Shown in pieces: positions 13,011 to 24,119 of a stretch of DNA of 64,000 nt. Within the stretch, counting starts at the first letter, position 1; every line of letters begins with the position of its first letter. This DNA comes from Megamerina dolium (Eukaryota > Arthropoda > Insecta > Diptera > Megamerinidae). Both the position numbers and the translations under genes were made by a program. Under the pieces are notes generated by a model. That model searched no databases, was not told the origin of the DNA, and saw only the letters and a program-made list of their open reading frames with translations. The stretch spans positions 25,257,253 through 25,321,252 of the forward strand of contig OY978525.1 of the NCBI GenBank assembly GCA_963854835.1. The letters run 5' to 3'.

Positions 13011-13867
13011 TATATTCGATCGAGATGGACGCTGGGATCTCAGATGCGGGGAATAACGTTTGCTTCCAAAAACACTAAAGCCCACCACAGAAAATGAGTA
13101 TTCGGACTGCTTCGAAGATAGGAAAAAACGTTAAGTGTATTAACTTTGCCGCGAGATCGATTCAATCGTATTCAAAAAATCAATTGGACCTCGAAATGAG
13201 TCTTTTTAAGTTTAGTTACAAAAAACAAAACCTAATTTGGTCATGATCATTGTCATTCGAGAATCCCTTTATCCATCTGATTTTGCATTTGCTATTTAGC
13301 TTCAGTGCTTTGCAGGCAATTTCGCCAAAAGCCTCACCAGTCTGGTCCAAAGATTGGAAAAATACGGATCGATTTAATAGATTTTAAAAGACCACTTGAG
13401 CCTCAAAGGTGATATTATTTGTGTGTTTTCGAAGATGAGTCGTAGATGTATGGTAAATATTGTGATGGGATGACTTCGCAGTACCAGCCGAAGATCGAAC
13501 GCATCATTAGGCTATATAAGACATAGATTTATGGATCTACGATTCTTAAGAAGCCAATAATCGACTGAATATCGTGAGATTTGCTTCATTTTTGTTGAAA
13601 TTGTTGTTGTTTACAAAAACACTCTCAACTCTTCAATAAATGACAATATTAACATGATTTTAGACACAGATATCAGCAACAGTACTATCCACCCTACTGT
13701 CAATTACATGTTCCTTGTGAAAATTAAATCCAAAATTTCCGAAAACTTTGTAATCACATTAGCTGTAGTATATATTTATGATTTTTAAAAAGTATTTTTA
13801 TGTTTTTTTTTGTTTTTATTATTATAAATATTTGTTTTTTCTTTTCTTTGACATTTTCTTATCCGCT

Positions 13868-13902
13868 CTCTCTCTCTCTTACTGTCTCTCTCTCTCTCGC
13901 TT
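13868..13902. repeat. (CT)n microsatellite
   Basis: The tract consists of TCTC runs interrupted by ACTG. The Ser/Leu-rich frames across it are artefacts. Confidence 0.85.
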
Positions 13903-14035
13903 TCGTTCTCTTAAATTTATATGCATTTTTAAGAGTTGTTGTTTGTATTTTATTTTTAACTTCTTCTTTTTCTTTATTTTATAATTACTTACGACAATAA
14001 ACACAGTTAAGTAATTAAGTAAAAATTATCATTTA

Positions 14036-14038
<3 letters not shown>

Positions 14039-14070
<32 letters not shown>

Positions 14071-14072
14071 TT
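14039..14072. repeat. (AAT)n microsatellite
   Basis: About eleven uninterrupted AAT/ATA triplets. Confidence 0.9.
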
Positions 14073-14325
14073 TATGATAATCATATTAATATTAATAAAG
14101 ATTATTAATATTTCTAAGAAAAAAAAAAAAAACAATAAAAAGAAAACGAATTTAAATTAGAAAATCAAAACGGAAAATAAAATAAAAATTAATGTCTTTT
14201 TTCCATTTGTTGTTGTTATTGTTGTTCTTTTTTGCATATATATATACTACACATGTTAGATATTGAATGCAAAATTTTTTTTATATTCTTTGCATCATTT
14301 TGCTTTATTTTTTGTCAGCCCTGTA

Positions 14326-14656
14326 GGATTAATTGTTTAATCAAACAATTGCGTGCGATTAATCAAAATAAAAATAATTACAATATGTAATGTGAAAAAA
14401 TGTTCATATTTTGAATATTTGCTATGAATAAACATATTTTGATTAATCAAAATTATGAATAATTAAAAAAAAATGCATATTTTGATTAATCAAAATCATG
14501 TTTAATCATGTGAAAAAGTTGCTTGATTAATTAAAATTATGTTGAATTGTAGAAAATGTAATTTTCTTCAACAAAATTTCTATTAATCGCACCGATGATT
14601 AATAAAAAAATTTGATTAACGCAGATTAGTTGATTAAACAATTAATCGCATAGTCC
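14326..14656. mobile_element. Foldback element with GATTAAT-rich arms
   Basis: An 18-bp perfect inverted repeat, GATTAATTGTTTAATCAA, lies at 14327-14344, with its complement at 14630-14647. The roughly 285 bp between them repeats short palindromes such as TTGATTAATCAAAA. No coding capacity is visible. Similar GATTAATC-rich sequence occurs at 16.6-17.4 kb and around 18.25 kb. Confidence 0.55.
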
Positions 14657-14659
14657 AAT

Positions 14660-16160
14660 TTTGTTTTTAATATAATACATACATCATACTATAATTTATT
14701 TATATTTTGTTTTGTGCAAGTTTTTAACTGAATAAATTCCTATTAAAAAAATTGCACATTGCACATCATCATCATGATCATCATTGTCATCATCATCATC
14801 ATTCTTTATATCTTTTTTTTAATATTATTTGATAAATTATGATTATTATGATTAGTTGTTTTTTTTTTGTAATTAAACATGGTAAAATTTAAATTAAATT
14901 AATTTAATTTTCATCTAATAAATAATTTGTTGTTGTTTTTTGCTTCTTTTTTCTTTTATTAATAATACTATATATTCAAGTCAAATCAATTTTTTTTTTC
15001 TTTGAGTTGATTTCTTTTAGATGTGTTTTTTTCTTTCATTTCACCTCCACTTAAAATTTTTTTTTAATTTACTCTACGATTCGATACGTCGATTTTTTGG
15101 TTGCAGGAATTTTTACATGTGGTTTTTTTTTTTTTGTGTATAATGATTTTCTCTTTTAAATTCACCGCTGCTTAGCTTTATTAGAATTTAGAAATTAACA
15201 AAAGAAACGAAATACATATGATATTGTCAAATTATGAATTTTTGTTGCAATATTTTACTTTCATTTTTTTATCATTTCACATCATTTTTGTTGTTTGTTG
15301 AATTAATTTTTCAACTTTTTTGCATTTATAAATTTTCTTCAGAAATGTTTACTAAATTTCTATTTTATTATTATATTTATATAAGAATTAACAATTAATT
15401 TGAATAAAAAAAAAGAATGATACGCACAGAACAAGAAAATAAAATTATAATTAAGCATAAATTTCAATTTTTTTTTTTATCTTTCATATTGACATGCAAC
15501 AATGTGTCAAATATTTGATTTGAAAAATAATTCTTTCTAAATATTGCCAAAAAGAAAAAGGGAACAAAAGTAAACAAAACATGAAGCTCCATTAATGCTA
15601 AGCTCCCTTGCATGTGGAAGCCTTTGAAAAGGAAGAAAATGATATGTGACAATCTAAATTAATATTACAGTTATATAAGAAATTTAAATTAAGTAATAAT
15701 TACAATCAAAAACTAAAAAAAATAAGAACAGAATGGAAATCAAATACAAACAAATGAACAAAGAACAACTTATCTAATATATATATATTATTTATAAATA
15801 TATTTCTAATAATAATTGTCAGCATCATCATCCTCATCATCATCATCATCATCATCATCGTGTTATATTACTACTACGTAAAACATAGTACACATCATTA
15901 AATTTGTATTTTTTTTTTTTTATATCCATTTAGTTGATTTTTATCCTCTCAAATATTCGCTTCAATTCGCCTTCATTTGGAAAGACCCCGTCCATGTCGT
16001 GGAGGTGGTGTATTTCCAGCATTCCACATTCCAAACATCGAGCAAATTTTCTTTATTGTTGTTGTTGTTGTTGTTACATACATTTACAAATTTGTTTTGT
16101 ATGTATACATTTTTTGTATGTTTTTATTATTTATAAATTAATTTAATAATAATATTGTGT
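14660..16160. other. AT-rich stretch with CAT and TTG microsatellites
   Basis: It lies immediately downstream of the sm stop codon on the minus strand, so part may be distal 3' UTR. (CAT)n tracts lie at about 14766-14803 and 15822-15860 and a (TTG)n tract at 16055-16075. No gene was recognised. Confidence 0.45.
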
Positions 16161-16167
16161 GTTGAAT

Positions 16168-16310
16168 TTTATTGGTATTATTTTTGCTGTTTCTACTGCT
16201 GCTGCTGCTGTTGCTGTTGCTGCGTTTGCTACTGATGCTGTTGCTCTTGTTGCTGTAGTTGCTGTAGCTGCTGTTGTTGTTGTTGTTGTTTATACAATTA
16301 TTATTAAATC
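16168..16310 (-). other. sm: Proximal 3' UTR of sm with candidate poly(A) signal
   Basis: On the minus strand the stop codon is followed by about 140 nt rich in CAG and CAA triplets. An AATAAA hexamer then reads on the minus strand at 16173-16168. A cleavage site just beyond it would give a short 3' UTR. Other AATAAA strings occur farther on, so longer forms are possible. Use of this signal is inferred. Confidence 0.4.
16185..16290 (-). repeat. Imperfect CAG/CAA triplet tract in sm 3' UTR
   Basis: Read on the minus (sm) strand, this is about 105 bp of CAACAG-type triplets with interruptions such as TAG, GCA and CGC. It starts about 20 nt after the sm stop codon and is outside the reading frame. 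Confidence 0.85.
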
Positions 16311-16447
16311 TCAATTGTATCCTTCAGTTTTTAAATCACCTTCATTCTCTTTCTCAATCATACCCTCATTAGCAGCATTATTCCATGCACCGTTCATACT
16401 CTTCGATGATGAAAAGCATAATTTCATAATGAATGGAAATTTGGTTC
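16311..16447 (-). CDS. sm: smooth (hnRNP-L homologue), last coding exon
   Basis: This is the final coding exon of the RNA-binding protein smooth, a nuclear splicing and mRNA-processing factor of the hnRNP-L family. On the minus strand a TTTCTATAG acceptor precedes GAACC. The two leading bases complete a Gly codon with the last G of the exon at 25597. The frame then reads TKFPFIMKLCFSSSKSMNGA, which is the final beta strand of RRM4 and the conserved FSSS end of hnRNP-L proteins. A less conserved acidic and Asn-rich tail of about 28 residues follows, ending in TEGYN and TGA at 16313-16311. It has 44 codons plus stop and was found by matching phase and expected sequence, since it is too short to stand out as an ORF. 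The gene name follows the Drosophila orthologue. Confidence 0.93.
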
Positions 16448-16587
16448 CTATAGAAAAATGTAAAAAAATAATAAAATTCCAAAAAAAAAAAAAGAAAAGA
16501 AAAGAAATAAAAAAACCAATTAATAAAAATCAAGCAGATTATATATTTTCATAATTGCACTGTACAGCGATATTTCTAAAAAAAAAA

Positions 16588-16605
16588 AAAAAAAAAAAAA
16601 AAACA
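16588..16605. repeat. Poly-A tract
   Basis: This is part of a run of about 25 A bases at 16578-16603, next to the GATTAAT array. It could be the tail of an old retrocopy, but no body was identified. Confidence 0.6.
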
Positions 16606-16619
16606 ATAAAGAAAATCCA

Positions 16620-17410
16620 AATATTTAGAATTAATCGATTAATTAAATCGTCTAATTAATCTATTGATTCTGCTGAAGCTACTATTTATTTAATATGGTT
16701 TTTTAAATATTCAAGATTAAATTATTTGATTAACTTGTGTTTCACCTCGCTCTAGATTCGTTTAAATTCCGTTTAATCGAATAATTTTAATTTCGAAAAT
16801 CCATATCATGATTAAGGCAAACTCTCAATTGAAGTTGAAGACAATTGATCTGAATTTTTAATTAATCAGAATAAAAAATAATCGTTTAATCAAAATCTTA
16901 GTTTATGCAATTATCGATTAATTGATTATTAATTATCGATTTCTGATTAATCAAGATCAAAATTATTCGATTAACTTGCGTTTCACCTTTCTTTAATTCA
17001 TTAAAATTGTTATTAATTGAATAATTTTAATGTTCAAAATCAACATTAGGATTAATCAAATTCTTAGTTAAAATAATTATTCAATTAATACAGATGTCTG
17101 TTTAATCAAAAACAAAATTATTCGATTAATTTGTTTTTCACCTTTCATTTAATTCATTAACATTCCGATTAATTGAATAATTTTAATTGTTGATAATCAA
17201 TATCATAATTAATCAAACTCTTAGTTGAAGCAGTTATTGATTAATTTAGATTTCTGTTTAATTAAGATAAAAATAATTCGATTAATTTGTTTTTCGCATT
17301 TCATTGATTCATTAAAACTGCAATTAATCGAATAATAATTTTCATAATTAATCAAACGCTCAATTAATTGTAGAAATGCTAATTCAAATATTGTGATTTA
17401 TTAGACTCTT
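16620..17410. repeat. GATTAAT-rich tandem array, period about 180 bp
   Basis: About four to five units share the order TTCGATTAA(C/T)TTG, TTTCACCTTTC, ATTCATTAAAA, AATAATTTTAAT, AATCAATATCATAATTAATC and AACTCTTAGTTGAAG. Units start near 16720, 16955, 17115 and 17275. Composition is over 70% AT and palindromic ATTAATTAAT strings recur. There is no coding potential. Confidence 0.65.
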
Positions 17411-17764
17411 TGATTAAACGATAAGTTACACAATCCTAAAAAATTACTGGGGAGTTGAACAGTCCAAAGATATTTAAGTATTTTGATTAAAACAGAGCAA
17501 CGATAATATTGGATTTTTAGAATAGGCTTAATCTAAATTGCAAATTTAGGTTTCAAACTGCTACCCCACACATCGGTGGTAAGAGATTTGGGTCGAACTT
17601 ATAAAACGCAAAGCCGTAGTGTTTCACTGTAATAATGGAGACTGATATAACACGTTTGGTGACTCGTCAGAATTTGGATAGCAGTTTTGCATCATCTACT
17701 ATATGATTACAATATCGGTGACTTTTTCGTTAAAGATGAAAAAGAAAGTTAGAAAGAACCTTGT

Positions 17765-18062
17765 GGTACCATCGAGCTTATATTCCAGTACGGTTATACG
17801 TGTTAAATCTCGTCAGTATTAGAAGGGATCTACATATATTAGCCGGTACGAAACATCGAAATTCTCGTTATATCATTTTTCCAGAGCTTTACCTTTAAGA
17901 TGCTTTAAGAAGCTTTCCCATGGCAAAGTGTTACTGTCAGAAGAATTTCCAAATACTCGGCGACAAGTGGCCATAGTTCGAAAAAAACATTTTTTCAATA
18001 TTACTGTTGCCGTTTTAGTCGGGAATCGGGATCAGAGGATCTACGCACCACTCACTGATTGG
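17765..18062 (-). mobile_element. Old tRNA-derived SINE copy
   Basis: It is a diverged minus-strand copy of the SINE at 8.0 and 18.3 kb. Shared phrases are ATTAGAAGGGATCTACATATA, ATTAGCCGGTACGAA, GGCAAAGTGTTACTGTCAGAAG and a degraded head, AGTGAGTGGTGCGTAGATCC. It lies about 250 bp from the younger plus-strand copy, in opposite orientation. Confidence 0.55.
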
Positions 18063-18317
18063 ACAGCACCCCGTTTTACCTATCAACATATCCTCTATTA
18101 AGCTCAATACGGTTTGTCCGTTGTTTTTTCAGTTCTTTAATACCATCTTCCGAGTTATATGAATTACCAAGGTCTTCACGTAAAATAGGCGTTTGCAATA
18201 GTAATGTTATCGTTAGGCTGATTTTCGTCACGTTTACAAACAGGAAATTAGAGCTGTGCGATTAATCGGTTAGTCCAACAATTTGATTAATAATTGATTA
18301 GATTAGTCGATTAGACA

Positions 18318-18669
18318 ATGCCGTAGCTCAGTGGTTAGTGTGTTGAACTGATCTGTAGGTCGTGGTTCAATCCCCGTCTGAAGCATAACAAATTAAATAT
18401 CGAAAGATTTTTCTTTCGAACGGTACCCACCTGTCGGCAAGCAATTGGCAATTCTTCCGACAGTAACAACTTGCCATGAAAAAAGCTTCTAAAAAGAACT
18501 CTGTGACAAAGCTCAGAAAAAGCGATGTAGCAAGAGTTCTACCGTTCGCCTAAAATAAGTAGGTCCCTCTAATACTGTCCAAAAATTTAACACGCACACC
18601 AGTAATGGAGGAGAAGCTACGCCAAAGAGCCCTTCGGGGCTTTAAGTGCCACATATTTATTTTTTTTCG
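18318..18669 (+). mobile_element. tRNA-derived SINE with target-site duplication
   Basis: The head has an A box, TAGCTCAGTGGTTAG, at 18324-18338 and a B box, GGTTCAATCCC, at 18363-18373, a typical Pol III internal promoter. The body contains CGGTACCCACCTGTCGGCAAG, in pieces shared with the copies at 8.0 and 38.2 kb. The 3' end reads GGGGCTTTAAGTGCCACATA followed by a T-rich run. TAGTCGATTA flanks it at 18304-18313 and 18670-18679, a 10-bp target-site duplication that marks retrotransposition. The insertion split a GATTAATC-rich repeat. Confidence 0.85.
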
Positions 18670-18841
18670 TAGTCGATTAAGAATCTAATAAACTAGGACA
18701 GGGGACAATTTGTAGCACTTTTATTGGACAAAGACGGTTCCTTTTTCTTTAAATCGCCGTTGAAACAGTACATGAATATTCGCCGTCTTCGATTGTTTTC
18801 ATTTTGAAGACAATCGATGTGGTTAATGCTTTAGGGTTATA

Positions 18842-19394
18842 CAAGGTGCGACAATTATGTATTAAGACTGCGTCTAGAAAACACAATTAAAACACGATAT
18901 TTGCTAATTTTTCGGTATGTTTATTCGAAATATTCTCCTCCTGATTCCTTGTTACATCGATTTAATAGTGATTCAAACGCGTGTTCCAGCTCATTTTTCT
19001 GAATTGACTCCAGTGCCCTCGTCGAAGCCCGTTGTATGGTCCGAATGTCATCAAAAAAGCATCCTTTCAACTTCAATTTCAGTTTTGGGAACAAAAAGAA
19101 GTCGCACGGTGCCAAATCAGGTGAATACGGCGGGTGATTCAACACCCAGACCTGATTCCGAGCCAAAAATTGACGAACAATGAGTGCTGTGTGTTAAATT
19201 TCATGTTAAAATTTCAACATCAAACGAACACGTGTTTTGTAGAATGAATGTCAATAAACATTAAATGTCAACCGAATGCAATGAAATAGTAGTAGAGTAA
19301 GGTTGAAGCTTCAAAACGCATATGCTCACACATAGATGGCGCGCTTGGTTGCTGAGATATGGTTCGAGTCTTAATACATAATTGTCGCTCCTTG
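18842..19394 (-). mobile_element. Internally deleted mariner element
   Basis: Terminal inverted repeats of about 30 bp, CAAGGTGCGACAATTATGTA at the left and CAAGGAGCGACAATTATGTA as the complement of the right, are flanked by TA at 18840-18841 and 19395-19396. The minus strand keeps the transposase C-terminus, including HPPYSPDLAPCDFFLFPKLK, the block with the third catalytic Asp (DD34D type). About 80 codons remain, at 19166-18921, and the rest of the gene is missing. The well-matched TIRs suggest a non-autonomous copy that an intact relative could have mobilised. Confidence 0.88.
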
Positions 19395-19396
19395 TA

Positions 19397-20090
19397 TGTA
19401 TGGTATGGTTTTAAGGTTATATGTTTGGTATAATGGTTACTCTGATGCAAATTTTTGGAGTGTGTAATGATAAAAATGCAAGGGAACTAAATACCTTCCT
19501 GGTTACTTGAATATTTGAATACTTGATGTCCTATTTTCTCTATATCGTAACAAAATTAAATCAACAAAAAGCTCGTTTTCGAAAAAAAAAAATATTGGTC
19601 GACATAGGAAAAAACGGAGCATTTAGCAGACAAGATAAATATTTGAAACGATTGCATTTCAATTCGACGTTGTACAGTGCAGTTGTATATGCTATTATTT
19701 TCATCTAATAACTTCTCTTCATTAAGGAAGAATTATTATGAATAAATTCCCATTGGATATTAATCCTTATTAGCAATGAAAATTTATATTGTATCATCAA
19801 ATTTATTCATAATTTATTGTTAGGTTATTTTTTCAAGTTTAGCGCTTACTTAGAATGACAAAACAATTAATAAGAAATAATATACAATAAAAAGAGCAAA
19901 ATATGTGAGATAATATGTGAAGCTAAATATTATTTAAATAAAAATTTTCATTCCAGATTTACAGTAAAGTGAAAAAGCTACACACTCACCCTTTTTGGTG
20001 GGGTTCCTCAAAATGGTTGTTTTATAAATTGATAAATCGGATTTTTGAATACTAAAATAATCCTTGCCTATTTATGGTCAATTAGAATTG
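19397..20090. other. AT-rich intron sequence
   Basis: No gene or element was recognised. Confidence 0.4.
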
Positions 20091-21200
20091 CAATTCAAGT
20101 GCTTTTTTTCTTCGTCCATTATGTATGGGCGCCCCATTAAGTAGTGAAGGTAGTCGGTTAGTGTGTTTGGGAGAAATATTGAGATGAAGAAATTAATAGC
20201 GGTCCGTTAAGGGGACCCTGAGAGTGATGGGAGCCCAATTTTTTAAAATGACAATTTCGAAGGGGTTCCCCTCTAAAGGATGGAGGTCTGGGGTGTGTTT
20301 GGAAAAAATAAATAGGGGTCGCTCTAATGTTTAAGTTTTCTAGATGTAATTTTTGGTTAATTATACGGATTTTGTATAGATTTTCTGATGGTTTTACTTT
20401 AATTTTACAGGGGAGTCTCCTTAAAAGATAAAGGTAGCGAATAAGTCTGCTGAGAAATATTGAATGAAGGTAAGAGGAGGGGGTAACTAAGTTCTCAACA
20501 ATAAAAAGGCTAGGAAGGTAACACTAATGGGACTGCTAATTAGACTTCACCGGTTTAGAGGTGTTTTTAGTCCATTTTATAGAGGACCTCTAGACGGGGG
20601 AAATATAGGTAAGAATGTTTGGGAGGGAAAATTAATGGTGGGGTGGGCCATACATACATATCACTGCTAGAGAATCTGGATAGCTATTGTTGAATTTTAG
20701 AAGTTTTATCTGCCATTTTGTATGGGAGTCCCCTATAGAAGGTAAGTATGTTTGGAGAAAATATTTAGGATGAAACACTAATGGGGATCTGCCATACATT
20801 TCACAATTCTAACGGCGGTTTCGGGACAGCTGGATTTTCAGTTGTTTTTCGGTCATTTTGTAAGATAAAAGCCCTTAAAGGCCTATCTGCACTCCTTGTT
20901 CCATGTTTTGGAAAAATATTGGCGAAGGAAAATTAGTGCGTGGAGGTCATACATTTTACCGCTCTAGGAGAGCACCTATGTATCTATTGAATTGAGTTGA
21001 ATTTCAGGAGTTTTATCTGTCACTTTGTGTGGGAGTTCCATCAAGGGGTGCAGATGGGCGATAAGAGTGTTAAGGAAAAATGTTGGGGAGAGAAAATTAA
21101 TGAGCATCCCTCATTTTATATACGCTCTAGGTGCGATCCCTGAGAGTCGCCCATAGACAGAGCTATGGGACTATTTGTTGTTTTTTTCCCCCCCATTTTG
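20090..21200 (+). repeat. Family B tandem array, block 1
   Basis: The repeats have a period of about 145-170 bp. Each carries CATTTTGTATGGGAGTCCCC, a GG-rich AAGGGGTAAGTATGTT block, GAAAAATTAATGG and CATACATTTCACCGCTCTAG, in that order. Clear anchors lie near 20118, 20711, 20858, 21019 and 21190. Units are diverged from one another. No frame is conserved across units. Confidence 0.7.
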
Positions 21201-23200
21201 TGAACTTTAACCTAATTGCGACGTCATTCACTAACATTCCATTTCCTATAATTGTTTCGGTCATGTATTTGTCTTTATTAAAATGTAGAGCAGTTATCCT
21301 TTACATAGTAGAATTATTGGCAAGTAGTTTTCCCGATTACTCTATTGATACTCAAATTTGGTAAATATTTATGAAGAGAAGGTTCAACTCAATTGTTAAA
21401 CTCTAGCACGATATAGAAAGACCCTTCTTGGATGTCTTCTTCAAAATTTTCACAATATCCTGCCACTGTCTAAGGTTAGAAATCAACTACGAGTTATTTA
21501 AAGTCAAGTCTGGTTCTCGAAACTCTGTGCGGAAGAAGAATTACGCTCATATTTGGCCGACACCAATCTACTCGATTTTACTCTACTCACATTAAGTAAT
21601 ATTACCTGATTCTTCAAATAGCACAATTCGTATAAAGCTATTAAAATTTAATGAACAATATATGAAAATTAAATATGGAAATGGCTAAATACTAGAGTAT
21701 TTACGACTATATGTGGGTATGTATTATTATCACACCGATATTTATTGAAATTAATTATTGCAAAACTTTTCCATAAGCTTTTGTGCACTAATAAAAAACT
21801 CAAACTAACTACTCGTACATAGAAAGTTTGTTTGTTTATTTTTTTTTTATTTTATTTTGCTTTATTTTATGGTCGGCTAGGGGAGAACATAAATTTTGGT
21901 CAACAATTTTATCTTAATTACCAAATTAAAATTTTCAACACAAACACAGATGTACGTACTTTAATTTTACACAAATCGATTATGGTAATGGGGTAAAAGA
22001 GAGAAGCTGCTGCGCAGCGAAAAGGCATAATAAAAGTTTTCAAATAATTGCAAACAAGCAAAACAACACAGATTCCAATGAGGGTACAGCAATGAAATTT
22101 TGCTCAATAATAAATACTGATATATGTATACCAAAATCATTGTACATTCTTCATACTTCTTATAAACACCCAAAAGTATGCAAGCAAAATTCACAAAGTA
22201 TACATTTACAAAATACAAACGTTTAGTGATACTAAAATGAATAAAAGCGGATTCACATAATCATTATTATCAACATTTGTATCAGCAACACCATCATCAT
22301 TGCTATTGTATTAATTTTGTATGATTATAATTATAATTAACATGCCTAAAAGTATGTTAAGTCGCTGTGATAACAATGTTATCGAACATTTTTCAAAAGG
22401 GATAATGCAATGAAAGGGATAATTTAGACGAACATTGAATGTATGAATGAGGGATTTATAAAAATGAATAAATTTGTCATACAAATCCTAATACTAATAT
22501 TTACTAAAAAAATATATACAAATCGTATAGGGTAGGGTGGAGAGACGACGATCAGTCCATCTATTCATTTTGCAGCTTTATCGTGTCTAGTATGAGACAT
22601 CCTCATTTTTTATATGCAGATTTTTCTGGGATTATTTTTTGCTTAGAAATAATGTTAATCTTTGGATGATCAATAGCATAGCCCTAAGGAGGTGTCTCAT
22701 GAGAAGTAAAATGTGATCCAAGTTATCCCTTCGAAGTGGTACAAAAAGAATTCTGAAAATTTCACTGAGTAAATTAGAGCAAATTACTCATTCAATTTTG
22801 TTTGTTTCTTTAAGGAATTATAAAAGTTTATCTGCAGCTCAAGCATGTTCAGAACATCACAATCCAAACTTATATATTGAAACAATTCAAATCTTAAGTA
22901 TTTACATTGATATTCTACATATACAAGAGTACCTAAGATTTACATACTATTAAGTGCCTTCAAAGCTGTTTGACCGTCACTGTAGACACAAAAGGAAAAG
23001 CAGAGTGCAAAAGTAGAGCGTGTTTTTTCTGAAATAGCAAAGATTTAGGTCTGAAAGAATAGTTTATAGCCGAAAAGAACAGCTGAAACTTTCGTCTAAA
23101 TATCATCCTGAATTTGTTTTGACTTTTGTTTTGGCACCTTCTGTATAAAAAACGTATACGAATTCTTAAATTATCCCATCCAGATTACTCCATGTCTAGA
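21200..23200. other. Intron sequence, nothing recognised
   Basis: The region is AT-rich with scattered open frames shorter than 90 codons, none with a known domain. Confidence 0.4.
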
Positions 23201-23212
23201 AATCCAAAAAAG

Positions 23213-23449
23213 TTAACATTCATATAAAAGCTGCTCTATGGTTGTTCTGTAATCAAAGCCGTATTTGTCACGGTGAAGGTTCTGAGTCTGTAAGTAGTTT
23301 TTATCAAGTCCTTTCAGAGATGCAGATCTAACGTAGTCAATGTTAGCATCCAACGCTAGCCGAGCGAATGGATATAGCCAGCTTTCTTTGCTACCAGACA
23401 ACAGCGCCAAATGGCGGAGTTCGATTATAGCTGCAAGTAGATCATTATG
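23213..23449 (-). other. Unidentified open frame of about 78 codons
   Basis: The minus strand is open from the TAG before 23449 to a TAA at 23213. It encodes a sequence with ordinary protein composition, including IELRHLALLSGSKESWLYPF and GLDKNYLQTQNLHRDKYGFD. There is no clear start codon near its beginning. It lies just beyond a minus-strand LINE fragment and may be part of a repeat. I do not recognise the family and infer no function. Confidence 0.25.
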
Positions 23450-23589
23450 CTAGTTGATCTTAGTATAACCTTGTTGGCATTGTTTGAAAGTCACAACCAG
23501 TGTCTCTATCTCTAAAGCTTTACCCTTTTACCAAGAGCTGGGAGACTTAGTTTTCGCCTATGTCAAAACAAAATACATTCTTCTACTTT

Positions 23590-23780
23590 GATCGAGCCAA
23601 TATAGCCGCCGATACCGGCGTAATGCTCATACAACTCGTACCTTATTCGGTACTCGCAGCCTACGGAAATAGGTCCGAAACACGTGCGTCGGATTTCGCC
23701 TCTATACAACTCTAAAGATCGACTGATCTGTGTTGGAAACGATTCAGAATTCTATGCCATACGCAAAGACATTATACAAG
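23590..23780 (-). pseudogene. LINE family X reverse-transcriptase fragment
   Basis: The minus strand carries the EYRIRYELYE block that follows the YGAET thumb region in the LINE at 5.3 kb. The frame is broken and neither 5' nor 3' limit is clear. Confidence 0.55.
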
Positions 23781-23782
23781 TT

Positions 23783-23950
23783 TTAGGTTAGGTTATTTAT
23801 TGTGGTCACCCTCTTTGAAATACCCTCTCCTAGAGAGGACACACTTAGTTCAGAAATGAACCATTCTATATTAAAGTTGCAGCTTCTACCCGCGATCGAA
23901 CCCACAACCTCAGAAGGGCAACGCAATACCGATTGAGCTGCAGCTGCTAC
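23783..23950 (-). mobile_element. Short tRNA-derived SINE sharing the AACCT tail
   Basis: Read on the minus strand, an A-box-like GCAGCTCAATCGGTAT and a B box GGGTTCGATCGCGGG form a tRNA-like head. It is followed directly by TGGTTCATTTCTGAACTAAG, TGTGTCCTCTCTAGGAGAGG and AACCTAACCT. The tail domain matches the SINE at 7.97 kb, but the central body is missing. It is either a deleted copy or a second SINE with a shared tail. Confidence 0.65.
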
Positions 23951-24119
23951 TATGTGAGATTAAGATGTAAGTGGTTTGTTCCTTGGTCCAACAAATAATG
24001 TCAGCTTGGAGATATTGTGAAGGATCATTCTGGCGAAGATGACATTCTACAAGTCTTTCGTAATGCCTGGTCCTATTTCCTTCCTGTCCAATTTCCTCTT
24101 CAGATGAGGGAATGCTTGG

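Noticed and set aside
15934..16146. 70-codon plus-strand frame downstream of sm
   Set aside because: It contains a Cys run from a TTG repeat and has no homology or splice support.
16159..16554. 131-codon plus-strand Ala/Val-rich frame
   Set aside because: It is antisense to the sm last exon and its triplet tract. The sm reading has splice sites and homology.
18318..18400. A genuine tRNA gene
   Set aside because: A and B boxes are present, but no proper cloverleaf or terminator was seen. The head is joined to the SINE body and flanked by a target-site duplication.
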